Part shown: positions 31,712 to 40,147 of the stretch, piece after piece
Layout: each line of letters starts with the position of its first letter
Position numbering within the stretch: the stretch's first letter is position 1
NCBI RefSeq assembly: GCF_020144925.1
Contig: NZ_NSLC01000006.1
Location: 62,001-126,000 of the forward strand
Direction of reading: 5' to 3'
Origin: Afifella sp. IM 167
Lineage (GTDB): Bacteria > Pseudomonadota > Alphaproteobacteria > Rhizobiales > Afifellaceae
DNA: 64,000 bases
Program-made: the position numbers and the translations under genes
The notes under the pieces: generated by a model
The model's database searches: none
Told to the model about the DNA's origin: nothing
Seen by the model: the letters and a program-made list of their open reading frames with translations, nothing else

Positions 31712-32733
31712 TGGCCGTCGCCGCAGAACCCGCCCCCGCCAGGTCGCTCTTTGCCCGCCTGGCGCAGCCGCGCCCCGCGCTTGCGCTCCTCTTGCTCATG
31801 TGGGTGCCGCTCGTCGCCTATGTCATGTTCAATCGGCAGATCGGCGATCTTCGCGAGGTGGTGCTGCTGCCCGCCATTCCCGCGGCCCTGCTTCTCTATG
31901 CGGTGGCGGTGTGGAGCTGGCGCGAATCGACCATCGCGGTGATCGGCGTCACCCTGGTCTTCTTCTGGCTGCTGCTCGCCCTTTCCGCCCCGTATCTGCC
32001 GCTCCTCGATCCGAACAAGCCGGTGGCGCCCTTCGTAACGCCCTTCACCGAGAAGAACGGCGTCTTCTACTGGCTCGGCACCGACACACGCGGCCGCGAC
32101 ATGCTCTCGCGCACCATCTGGGGCTGCCAGCGGGTCATCGTCTGGGGGATCACGGCGACGGTGGTCGCCTATTTCGTCGGCGCCATGCTCGGCCTCATCG
32201 CGGGCTATCTTGGCGGCTGGTGGGACCAGGTCGTCTCCTTCCTCGCCAATGTGCTGCTGTCCTTCCCGGTGATGATCCTCTTCATCCTGATCCTGAACTA
32301 TCTGGGTCCGAGCGGCTTCAACATCGTCATCGCCGTCACCTTTTCCTCCGCCCCCGCGATCATGCGCATCGTCCGTGGCCTCGCCCTCGACGTGAAGACA
32401 CGCGACTACATCTTTGCCGCCCAGACGCGCGGGGAATCGGCGCTGCGGATCATGGTGATCGAGCTCCTTCCCAATGTGCGTGGGCCGCTCATCGTCGATG
32501 CCTGCCTCAGGCTCGGCTACACCACCGTCGCCATCACCACCCTGACCTTTCTCGGCCTCGGCCTGCAGCCGCCCGATCCCGACTGGGGCCTGATGATCAA
32601 GGAGGCTTCCTCGACGGCGCTCTTGTGGAAATTCTCCTACATGCTGCTCATTCCGGCCTTGTCGGTGTCGAGCCTGATCCTCGGCTTCAACCTGATGGCC
32701 GACGGTTTGCGCGAGATGAGCCTGAGGGATTGA
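31711..32733 (+). CDS. ABC transporter permease, DppC/OppC type
   Basis: 340 residues from the ATG at 31711, which has GGAGG seven bases before it. Three additional hydrophobic segments precede the usual core. The DppC signature WLGTDTRGRDMLSRTIWGCQRV is present, as is the docking loop TRDYIFAAQTRGESALRIMVIELLPNV. It pairs with the DppB-type permease to form the membrane channel. Confidence 0.9.
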   Translation: MAVAAEPAPARSLFARLAQPRPALALLLLMWVPLVAYVMFNRQIGDLREVVLLPAIPAALLLYAVAVWSWRESTIAVIGVTLVFFWLLLALSAPYLPLLDPNKPVAPFVTPFTEKNGVFYWLGTDTRGRDMLSRTIWGCQRVIVWGITATVVAYFVGAMLGLIAGYLGGWWDQVVSFLANVLLSFPVMILFILILNYLGPSGFNIVIAVTFSSAPAIMRIVRGLALDVKTRDYIFAAQTRGESALRIMVIELLPNVRGPLIVDACLRLGYTTVAITTLTFLGLGLQPPDPDWGLMIKEASSTALLWKFSYMLLIPALSVSSLILGFNLMADGLREMSLRD

Positions 32734-32823
32734 GCCGGTGGGCAGCAAGGCGAGAGGCGGCAGGGCATTGGGCGGGCAAACGACGGCAGGGGCTCACATG
32801 ACCGCAGAGCGGGAGGCCGGACG

Positions 32824-35034
32824 ATGAGCATGGCAAGCGATGCTGCGGCGGCCGCACCGGCGCCGAAACCGGGCGAGGGCGGCTCCGAGGTCCCCGTCCT
32901 GGAATGCCGCAATCTGTGCATTTCCTATTTCACCCGCGCCGGCGAGATCCCGGCGGTGGTGGATTTCAACCTGAAGCTCATGCCGGGGGAAAGCCACGGC
33001 ATCGTCGGGGAATCGGGCTGCGGCAAATCCACCGTGGCGCTCGCCATCATGCAGTACATGGGCAAGAACGGCCGCATCGTCGGCGGCGAGATCCTCTTCA
33101 ATGGCCGCGACATGCGCGAGATGAACGAGGAGGAACTGCGCCAGATCCGCGGCTCGCAGATCGCCATGGTCTACCAGGAGCCGATGGCCTCGCTGAACCC
33201 GGCGATGCGCGTCGGCGACCAGCTCGCCGAAGTGCCGATCTACCATGACGGAGCGACGAAGGAGGAGGCGCTGGCGCGCGCCCGCGCCATGCTGGAGAGC
33301 GTGCGCCTGCCGGAGCCGGACCGCATCCTGCGCTCCTATCCGCACCAGATTTCCGGCGGCCAGCAGCAGCGCGTCGTCATCGCCATGGCGCTCCTGTCGA
33401 GCCCCAAGCTGCTCCTCCTCGACGAACCGACGACGGCTCTCGATGTGACCGTGGAGGCGGGCATCGTCGATCTCATCCGCGAGATCGCCGATGAGTACGG
33501 CACCTCCATGATCTACATCTCCCACAATCTCGGGCTGATCCTGGAGACCTGCGACCGCATCACGGTGATGTATTCCGGCGAGGCGGTGGAAGTCGGCACG
33601 GTGAACGACGTCTTCGACGCCATGCGCCACCCCTACACGCAGGGCCTATTCGCCTCCATCCCGCTGCCGCATGCCGACAAGAACGCCCGTCCGCTGGTCG
33701 CCATTACCGGCCAGCTGCCCCTGCCGCACGAGCGCCCGCCCGGCTGCAATTTCGGTCCGCGCTGCGACCATTTCCTCGCCGGGCTCTGCGATTCCGGCGA
33801 AATCCCGATGCTGCCGATCACGGGCGACGATCGCCATTACTCGCGCTGCGTCAGGATCGAGGAGATCGACTGGCAGGCCGCTGCGGGCGAGGGCATCGTC
33901 AAGTCCGCCGCCCCTCCCGGAGACGTGGTGCTGAAGGTCGACGAGATGACCAAGCACTACGAGATCGAAGAGGGTGCGATCTTCTTCGCTGGCGAGAAGA
34001 AGACGGTGAAGGCGAACGAGCGGCTCAGCTTCGAGGCCCGCGAGGCCGAGACGGTCGCCATCGTCGGCGAATCCGGCTGCGGCAAGTCCACCTTCGCCAA
34101 GGTGCTGATGGGCCTGGAGGAGGCAACCTCCGGCGAGGTTCTCCTCGGCAATGTCGAACTCGGCAAGATGCCGGTCGAAAAGCGCAGCCCGGAGACCATC
34201 GCCAAGCTTCAGATGATCTTCCAGAACCCCTTCGACACGCTCAATCCGAGCCATACGGTCGGCGGCCAGATCGCCCGTGTCATCAAGAAGTTCGGCGTGG
34301 AGAAGGACGAGGAGAAGATCAACCAGCGCGTCCTGGAGCTCCTCGACATCGTCAAGCTGCCGCGCGACTTCGCCAAGCGCCGGCCGCGCCAGCTCTCGGG
34401 CGGCCAGAAGCAGCGTGTCGGCATTGCCCGCGCCTTTGCCGGCAACCCCTCCGTGGTGATCGCCGACGAGCCGGTTTCCGCGCTCGATGTCTCCGTCCAG
34501 GCGGCGGTGACCGAGCTTCTCATGGATATCCAGCGCGAGAACCGCACGACGCTGCTCTTCATCAGCCACGACCTGTCGGTCGTGCGCTATCTCGCCGACC
34601 GCATCGTCGTCATGTATCTCGGCCAGATCATGGAGCAGGGGACGACGGAAGAGATTTTCTCCCCGCCCTATCATCCCTACACCGAGGCCCTCCTTTCCGC
34701 CGTGCCGATCGCCGACACGAAGGTCAAGAAGCGCCATATCGTGCTTTCCGGCGAGATCCCCTCCGCCTCCAACCCGCCTGAGGGTTGCCCCTTCTGCACC
34801 CGCTGCCCCTATGTGATCGAGGGAACCTGCGAGACGGTCCCGCCGCCGATCCGCGCATTCGGGCCGGGCCATCTGATCGCCTGCCATCTCTCCGAGGAGA
34901 CGCTGAAGGCGATGCAGCCGGTGATTCAGATCGGCGAGGGACCGATCCCGGCCGAGGCGGACCGCGATGCGGAAAAGGGGGAGCAGGTGAGCCCGGTGGC
35001 AGCGGCCGAAAGCGAGCGCCGCTCCGACGTCTGA
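32824..35034 (+). CDS. Fused double ABC ATPase (DppD-DppF type)
   Basis: 736 residues containing two complete ATPase units. Unit one has Walker A GESGCGKST near residue 62, signature ISGGQQQR and Walker B LLLLDEPTTALD. Unit two has Walker A GESGCGKST near residue 415, signature LSGGQKQR and Walker B VVIADEPVSALD. Each ends with the cysteine-containing oligopeptide-transporter tail (GCNFGPRC and GCPFCTRC). The two are normally separate proteins DppD and DppF; here they are joined by a linker around residues 350-370. It powers the importer encoded just upstream. Confidence 0.93.
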   Translation: MSMASDAAAAAPAPKPGEGGSEVPVLECRNLCISYFTRAGEIPAVVDFNLKLMPGESHGIVGESGCGKSTVALAIMQYMGKNGRIVGGEILFNGRDMREMNEEELRQIRGSQIAMVYQEPMASLNPAMRVGDQLAEVPIYHDGATKEEALARARAMLESVRLPEPDRILRSYPHQISGGQQQRVVIAMALLSSPKLLLLDEPTTALDVTVEAGIVDLIREIADEYGTSMIYISHNLGLILETCDRITVMYSGEAVEVGTVNDVFDAMRHPYTQGLFASIPLPHADKNARPLVAITGQLPLPHERPPGCNFGPRCDHFLAGLCDSGEIPMLPITGDDRHYSRCVRIEEIDWQAAAGEGIVKSAAPPGDVVLKVDEMTKHYEIEEGAIFFAGEKKTVKANERLSFEAREAETVAIVGESGCGKSTFAKVLMGLEEATSGEVLLGNVELGKMPVEKRSPETIAKLQMIFQNPFDTLNPSHTVGGQIARVIKKFGVEKDEEKINQRVLELLDIVKLPRDFAKRRPRQLSGGQKQRVGIARAFAGNPSVVIADEPVSALDVSVQAAVTELLMDIQRENRTTLLFISHDLSVVRYLADRIVVMYLGQIMEQGTTEEIFSPPYHPYTEALLSAVPIADTKVKKRHIVLSGEIPSASNPPEGCPFCTRCPYVIEGTCETVPPPIRAFGPGHLIACHLSEETLKAMQPVIQIGEGPIPAEADRDAEKGEQVSPVAAAESERRSDV

Positions 35035-35137
35035 AGCGGGTTGAAGCCGAGGCGGGCGTTGCGGACAATCGGGTCTGCGAATCGGCCGCCCTGTCTTCAG
35101 TGAAAGGCGAAGCGGGCCGTCTCGACCGGAGCTTTGC

Positions 35138-35665
35138 ATTCTGCCCCGACTTTTTCTTCTTCTCGTGCTGCCACTCCTCGTCCTGTCGCCCGGCAGGGCG
35201 GCGGCCGCCAACGATTGCGCCAGCTGGAGCGCAGACGTGTCGCTCTATACGTCAGAGGGCCGTGGCTGGGTCGCGAGCGTCTGCGGCACGACCTACGACA
35301 CCCCGACGGAGCTGAGGCTCGAATGCCGCGGTGCCGACGCGCTGAGCTTCAGCTACGCGCCGGGCTACGAGGGCGACGAGCCGAAGGAGTTCGATCTCGA
35401 TCCGGACGGCGAGGCGGAATTCCGCTTCACCACCGACAAGGGATCCTCGCTCGTGAACATGCGCAACGAGCCGGAGGCAGGCGTCTTTCTCGCCGTTCTG
35501 CCGCTCTATGACCTCCTCATCGAGGACATGAAGTCGGGGGTGAGACTGGAAATCTCCTCGCCTTCGGGCCTGACCCCGCCGAACGAGGTCTCCCTGATCG
35601 GCTCGCGCCTTGCGATCGAGCGGGTGGCGCGATCCTGTCTCAAGGGCCGCGTCGCCGCTCCCTGA
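35138..35665 (+). CDS. Secreted hypothetical protein with unusual start codon
   Basis: About 175 residues. The first ATG/GTG-type start in frame (GTG 35165) lies inside the hydrophobic core of a signal peptide. Reading from the ATT at 35138 restores a normal signal (Arg then LFLLLVLPLLVLSPGRAAA) and puts a GGAG box six bases upstream. ATT is a rare initiation codon, so this start is inferred. CTG at 35141 is another option. The mature part is acidic, has cysteines in NDCASW, SVCGTT, LECRGA and SCLKGR, and no family I recognise. Confidence 0.5.
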   Translation: MLPRLFLLLVLPLLVLSPGRAAAANDCASWSADVSLYTSEGRGWVASVCGTTYDTPTELRLECRGADALSFSYAPGYEGDEPKEFDLDPDGEAEFRFTTDKGSSLVNMRNEPEAGVFLAVLPLYDLLIEDMKSGVRLEISSPSGLTPPNEVSLIGSRLAIERVARSCLKGRVAAP

Positions 35666-35752
35666 TCGCCCGGAGTTTCTCCCGCCCCTGCTGCCCGCGA
35701 GGGTCTTCCGCGCTATAAGGCCGGAAGAAGCCGGAGGGCCTGGGAGGGAAGA

Positions 35753-36910
35753 GTGCAGCTCGTCGAGAAATACGCCGCCATCGAGGTCGCCACCGGCCCG
35801 GGACGTCTTGCCGGCATCTCCGGCGACGTCGACCGCCTCGCCGGCAGAGGCGCCGCCGTGCTCCTCGTCGCCGATGCCGGTCTCAAGGAGCCGGGTATCG
35901 TCCTGAAGGCCGAGCAGGCGCTCCTGGAAGGCGGGCACCGCCTTGTGACCTACGACCGTATCGCCGGCGAGCCGAAGGAGCGTCAGGTCGCCGAGGCGGC
36001 GTCCATCGGCGCGGGGGAGGGGGCGCGCCTCGTCGTCGCCCTCGGCGGCGGCTCGGCGCTCGATGCCGGCAAGATGGCAGCCGCCATGCTCGCCAATCCC
36101 GGTGAAGTGGAAGACCACCGTCTCGCCGCCGAGCCCTTCGTGAGGCCGGCCGCGCCGCTGATCGCCGTGCCGACCACCTCCGGCACCGGCTCCGAATTCA
36201 CCTCCATCTCCGTCCTCTCCGGTCCGGACGGGACCAAATACTGGTACTGGGCGGGCGAGCTGTTGCCGGCGCTGGCGCTTCTCGACCCGGAGTTGACGCT
36301 CGGCCTGCCGCCGCTTTTCACGGCCATGACCGGCATTGACGCCCTTGTCCATGCGGTGGAGGCGGCGACCTGCCGGCGGGCGAGCGAGGAGAGCATCGCC
36401 CCCTCGCTGGAGGCGATCCGCCTGGTCGCCGAAAACCTGCCGAAGGCCGTGGCCGAGCCGAAGGATATCGCTGCCCGCGCGGCGATGATGGAAGCGGCGG
36501 GTCTTGCCGGCATCGCCATCGAGATGGTCGGCACCGCGCTTGCCCACAATATCGGCCATGCTCTCGGCTCGCTCGCGCCCGTACCGCACGGGCTTGCGGT
36601 CGGCATCGCCATGGAAGCGACGGCCGACTGGGTGGCGGAGGGCAACCGTGAAGCCTTTGCCGCCGTCGCCGAGGCGATGGGGGCAGGGCGGGATGCTGCC
36701 GCCTTTGCGCCGGCCTATCGCGATCTCTTCGCCCGGGCCGGTCTGCCACGATGGCCGGAGACGCTCGAGGAGGTGACCGTCGAAGCGCTTACTGAGCGCA
36801 TGGCGGCCCCCGAGAACGCGGCCATGCGCAAATCGACGAAACGCTTCACCGCCGACGAGGACCTGCCGGTTCTTGCCGCCATGGTGCTTTCCCGGGAGCT
36901 TGCGGCGTGA
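35753..36910 (+). CDS. Iron-containing alcohol dehydrogenase
   Basis: 385 residues from a GTG with GGGAGGGAA upstream. It shows the group III Fe-ADH fold: a Rossmann-like N-terminal half with LVVALGGGSALDAGKMAA and PTTSGTGSEFTS, and a helical metal-binding half with TGIDALVHAVEA, HNIGHALG and PVPHGLAVG supplying the Asp and three His ligands. These enzymes reduce or oxidise small alcohols and aldehydes with NAD(P). The stop overlaps the next start (GTGA), so it works with the enolase-type enzyme, likely on a sugar-acid or polyol. Confidence 0.88.
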   Translation: MQLVEKYAAIEVATGPGRLAGISGDVDRLAGRGAAVLLVADAGLKEPGIVLKAEQALLEGGHRLVTYDRIAGEPKERQVAEAASIGAGEGARLVVALGGGSALDAGKMAAAMLANPGEVEDHRLAAEPFVRPAAPLIAVPTTSGTGSEFTSISVLSGPDGTKYWYWAGELLPALALLDPELTLGLPPLFTAMTGIDALVHAVEAATCRRASEESIAPSLEAIRLVAENLPKAVAEPKDIAARAAMMEAAGLAGIAIEMVGTALAHNIGHALGSLAPVPHGLAVGIAMEATADWVAEGNREAFAAVAEAMGAGRDAAAFAPAYRDLFARAGLPRWPETLEEVTVEALTERMAAPENAAMRKSTKRFTADEDLPVLAAMVLSRELAA

Positions 36911-38016
36911 AGATCGCCGAGATCCGCCTCACCCATCATCGCCTGCCGCTCGATCCGCCCTTCCGGCCGAGCTGGGATTTCCGGCCGCGGCATCATTTCG
37001 ACGCCACGATCGTGCGCGTCAGGACCGATGAGGGTCATGAGGGCATCGGCTCGGGCGATGCCATGCTCGGCTTTGCCGGTCACGAGCATCTCTTTGTCGG
37101 CGAGGATCCCCTGCGCCTGGAGCGGCATTTCCGCATCCTTTCCAATATCCAGTTCCATGGCGGGCGCTGCTGGCCGCTCGACCTTGCTCTTTGGGACCTC
37201 GCCGGAAAGATCACCGGCCAGCCCGTCTGGAAGCTCCTCGGCGGCCGCACCGACCGCATCTCCGCTTACGCCTCATCCGCGACGCTGCGCGATGACGCCG
37301 AAATGGCCGAGACGGCCGTGCGCTTTCATGAGGCGGGCTTTGCGGCGATGAAGGTGCGCTTCCACCGGAAGGACTGGCGCGACGACATTCGCGCGCTGGA
37401 AGCCATTCGGGGCGAAGTCGGCGACCGGCTGACCCTGATGGTCGACTGCAATCAGGGCTGGCGGATGTCGCATGACGACGAGCCGCCCTGGACCTTCAAG
37501 GACGCGCTCGCCGTCGCCCGCGAATTGGAGCGCCTCGGAATCTTCTGGATGGAGGAGCCGCTTTTCCGCGGCGACAGGGAGGGCATGCGCCGGCTATCCG
37601 ATGCCACCGATCTGCGCATCGCCGGCGGAGAGATGACCCGCGAGCTCTATGAATTCCGCGAGATGATCGAGGCCCGCTGCCTCGACGTCCTGCAGCCGGA
37701 CGCCGCGCTTGTCGGCGGCATTACGGGGCTGCGCCGCGTTGCCATCATGGCGGAGGAGGCGGGCATCCTCTTCACGCCGCATACCTGGACGAACGGTCTC
37801 GGCATGGTGGCGAACGCGCATCTGACGGCCGGCCTCGCCGCCGCGCCCTTCATCGAATATCCCTTCGATCCGCCCGAATGGTCGCTGGAGCGCCGCGATT
37901 ACATGCTGGCCGAGCCCGTGCGGCTGGAGGATGGGCGGATCGTCCTTTCGGACGCGCCCGGATTCGGCGTTGCGCTTGACGAGGAGCGCCTTGAGCGTAG
38001 CTTGAAATTAACCTGA
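36907..38016 (+). CDS. Mandelate racemase/enolase-superfamily enzyme
   Basis: 369 residues. The capping domain leads into the barrel with metal ligands in MVDCNQGW (Asp), WMEEPL (Glu) and AGGEMTR (Glu). LQPDAAL and FTPHTW give the Asp-His catalytic pair of the mandelate racemase subgroup. The second-strand catalytic motif reads KVR (in MKVRFHR) rather than the usual Lys-x-Lys. The enzyme is probably a sugar-acid dehydratase or related lyase, not a Lys-Lys epimerase. It is coupled to the Fe-ADH gene by a four-base overlap. Confidence 0.85.
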   Translation: MKIAEIRLTHHRLPLDPPFRPSWDFRPRHHFDATIVRVRTDEGHEGIGSGDAMLGFAGHEHLFVGEDPLRLERHFRILSNIQFHGGRCWPLDLALWDLAGKITGQPVWKLLGGRTDRISAYASSATLRDDAEMAETAVRFHEAGFAAMKVRFHRKDWRDDIRALEAIRGEVGDRLTLMVDCNQGWRMSHDDEPPWTFKDALAVARELERLGIFWMEEPLFRGDREGMRRLSDATDLRIAGGEMTRELYEFREMIEARCLDVLQPDAALVGGITGLRRVAIMAEEAGILFTPHTWTNGLGMVANAHLTAGLAAAPFIEYPFDPPEWSLERRDYMLAEPVRLEDGRIVLSDAPGFGVALDEERLERSLKLT

Positions 38017-38043
38017 GCCACCCCTAATAAGGCGCTGGAAGCG

Positions 38044-38832
38044 ATGAGCGGTACGCGATCCTTCCCCGAAAGGCTGAAAGATGGTTTTCGACGGTTTTCA
38101 CGGTCTCTAGGACGGAACGCGCGCAGCGCGGCAGCTCGTCTGCGCAGCGATGAACCCCTGACGCCCAATCTGATGACCCCGCAGGCGCTGCTTGTCGCAT
38201 GTGGGGTTTTTGTTTGCCTGGCGCTGGTCACGCTCCTTCTTGCCGTCACGACGCGCCTGACGCTCGCCGATGTCGGGGTGCCGATTTCGCTCTTCTCGGC
38301 CGTTGCCGGCTTCCTGTTCAATTCCGCGGTGAAGCTGCATTCCGAAGCGCGCGACCGCGCTTTCGACTTTCTCAAGGAGCACAGCGAGAACGAGAAGCTG
38401 CATGCGGCCTTTGTCCGGATCGGCAGTTTCGGCCGTGCGCATCCGGCTCTTTCCGAAACGGAAGCGGTCAGGCTGACGGCGCTGATGCTTGCCACGCCCG
38501 CCCCGGCACAGCCCGGGGAGGGGGACAGCGGCCCGGCGGGCGATGCCGTCGACGAGGCGTTGTTCGCGGCGGTCCTGCGTGCCGGCAACTTCTTCGAGGT
38601 GATGGAGATCGCCACCCGCAACGGCGCCGTCAACGAGGCGATCGTGCGCGACTACTATCGCGAGCCTCTGCATCGCTTCGGGAAGATCGCCGGCCCGATC
38701 ATCGATGTCTTCCGCAACGATCCGCCGAAGCCGAATTCGCCCTACGGCAACGTGCGCAGGCCGCGGGCGCTGATCGGGGTCGACAGGCTGCTGAGGCGCT
38801 GGCCGCTGCCGAAGCCGCCGGCTGGCGCCTGA
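38044..38832 (+). CDS. Membrane protein with soluble C-terminal domain (DUF4760-like)
   Basis: 262 residues. A basic cytoplasmic N-terminus (about 45 residues) precedes two close membrane helices (residues 48-98). The remainder is soluble and helical and includes FFEVMEIATRNGAVNEAIVRDYYREPLHRF, which resembles DUF4760 proteins of unknown role. The C-terminus is rich in Pro, Arg and Leu. It lies 27 bp after the enolase gene on the same strand but shares no evident pathway. It is convergent with the DUF1194 gene. Confidence 0.6.
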   Translation: MSGTRSFPERLKDGFRRFSRSLGRNARSAAARLRSDEPLTPNLMTPQALLVACGVFVCLALVTLLLAVTTRLTLADVGVPISLFSAVAGFLFNSAVKLHSEARDRAFDFLKEHSENEKLHAAFVRIGSFGRAHPALSETEAVRLTALMLATPAPAQPGEGDSGPAGDAVDEALFAAVLRAGNFFEVMEIATRNGAVNEAIVRDYYREPLHRFGKIAGPIIDVFRNDPPKPNSPYGNVRRPRALIGVDRLLRRWPLPKPPAGA

Positions 38833-38835
38833 GGG

Positions 38836-39543
38836 CTACTCAGCCATCCCGATCTTCGGGCGGTCCTCAATCTCGCGCACGAGCTTCTTCACCATCGCGA
38901 TAGCGAAATCCTGAAAGTCCGCCACCTCCATGACGAAGGCCGAGCGGCCTGCGATGACGTTTCGCCGGTACCACTCGCCGACGTCCTCGTCCTCGTTGAG
39001 GATGGCGAGGCCGTTGACCGTCACCCCTCGCGAAATCGCCATCGCCCGCGCCGCCGGCATGAGGAGGACGTTCTCGCGCGGCGGCGTCTCCTTGCCATCG
39101 CCGGAGACATCGACGGTCTGGCGGGGCGCCGAAAAGCCGTTGCGCTCGAACTTGCGCATCGAAAAGGCAATGCCCGCGCCGATCCCGGTGCCCCCGAGGA
39201 CGGCGCGGCGCAGCCGGTAGACGTCATTGGCCAGTCGCTCCGCCTCCTCTGCCGAACCGACGAGGTACCAGCCGGTCTCCTCCTTCGGCAGCGTCGCGTC
39301 GGCCCAGACGACGAGGGAGATCGCGATCCGCCCGACCGGACCGCCCCGGATGGCCGCGATCACCTGCGGGTGCCGGAGAGCGGCCGAGATGCCTTCCATC
39401 TGCAGCCGGAATTCGCCGGCATCGATGGAGCTCGAGGCATCGACGGCGAGAACGAGCTCGAGGTCGACGGGTATGTCCGCCGCGCCCGCCGGTCGTGGCA
39501 GGAGGAGGAAGAGGAGGAGCGCGAGACGCGTCAGGCGGACCAT
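38836..39543 (-). CDS. DUF1194 secreted von Willebrand A-like protein
   Basis: 235 residues with a signal peptide (MVRLTRLALLLFLLLPRPAGAA). The body is a vWA-type fold: LVLAVDASSSIDAGEFRLQ holds the DxSxS metal site, ISLVVWAD follows, and QTVDVSGDGKETP is a second loop typical of DUF1194. Such domains bind metal and protein partners in the periplasm. Its role here is unknown. It lies next to soxG but in a separate reading context, 38 bp downstream on the same strand. Confidence 0.85.
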   Translation of the reverse strand: MVRLTRLALLLFLLLPRPAGAADIPVDLELVLAVDASSSIDAGEFRLQMEGISAALRHPQVIAAIRGGPVGRIAISLVVWADATLPKEETGWYLVGSAEEAERLANDVYRLRRAVLGGTGIGAGIAFSMRKFERNGFSAPRQTVDVSGDGKETPPRENVLLMPAARAMAISRGVTVNGLAILNEDEDVGEWYRRNVIAGRSAFVMEVADFQDFAIAMVKKLVREIEDRPKIGMAE

Positions 39544-39580
39544 GCCCCAGATTACGGGCAGGGGCGCCTTTCCGCGAGCC

Positions 39581-40147
39581 TCAGCGCGTGAAGCGGATGC
39601 CGAAGGGCATGCCGGCGTCGATCAGCCACTCTGCCGCCGCCTCGCCGAAACTGCGGAAGAAGAGAAGCTCGAAGCACTCCTCTGAACGGCGCATCGCCGT
39701 CACGTCGAAATGCTCCATCCGCGTCTGCGCGGCGGCGCCGGGCGGCATGCGCGCAAGATCCATGGCGATGCCGCGGTTAAGCACCTCCTCGACGGACGGC
39801 CCTTCCAGCCGCAGGAGCGTGCGGGCATGCGAGAGATCGGTGGCGGTGCCGCTCGGCCCGAGGGTCTCGCGCAGCGTTGCCGCGAGACCCTCGCGGCCGC
39901 CGAGAGCCAGCAGCCTTCCGGCGCCGAGCGAGACGAGCGTCGCATCCTCGCCCTCGGCGAAATAGGCGTTCTCCGGGATGTCGAGGGACAGCGCAGCGCC
40001 GAGCGCCTCGCCGAAGGCCATCGCCGTATCGAGGAAGGTCTGCAGCGCGACGATGGAGGCGGGGCGCAGCTCCGAAAGGGTGAGCGCCGCCGTGCCCTCG
40101 GCAGCGGGCACGGAAAGGCGCGAAAGCGCGGAGATCCGCTCAGGCAT
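39581..40147 (-). CDS. soxG: Sarcosine oxidase subunit gamma
   Basis: 188 residues from the ATG at 40147, which overlaps the end of soxA by eight bases. The N-terminus is Ala/Leu-rich, and the late segment SEECFELLFFRSFGEAAAEWLIDAG matches the gamma subunit family. Gamma is a GCV_T-like accessory chain that completes the heterotetramer needed for sarcosine demethylation to glycine, peroxide and methylene-THF. It is the last gene in the minus-strand soxBDAG operon. Confidence 0.88.
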   Translation of the reverse strand: MPERISALSRLSVPAAEGTAALTLSELRPASIVALQTFLDTAMAFGEALGAALSLDIPENAYFAEGEDATLVSLGAGRLLALGGREGLAATLRETLGPSGTATDLSHARTLLRLEGPSVEEVLNRGIAMDLARMPPGAAAQTRMEHFDVTAMRRSEECFELLFFRSFGEAAAEWLIDAGMPFGIRFTR

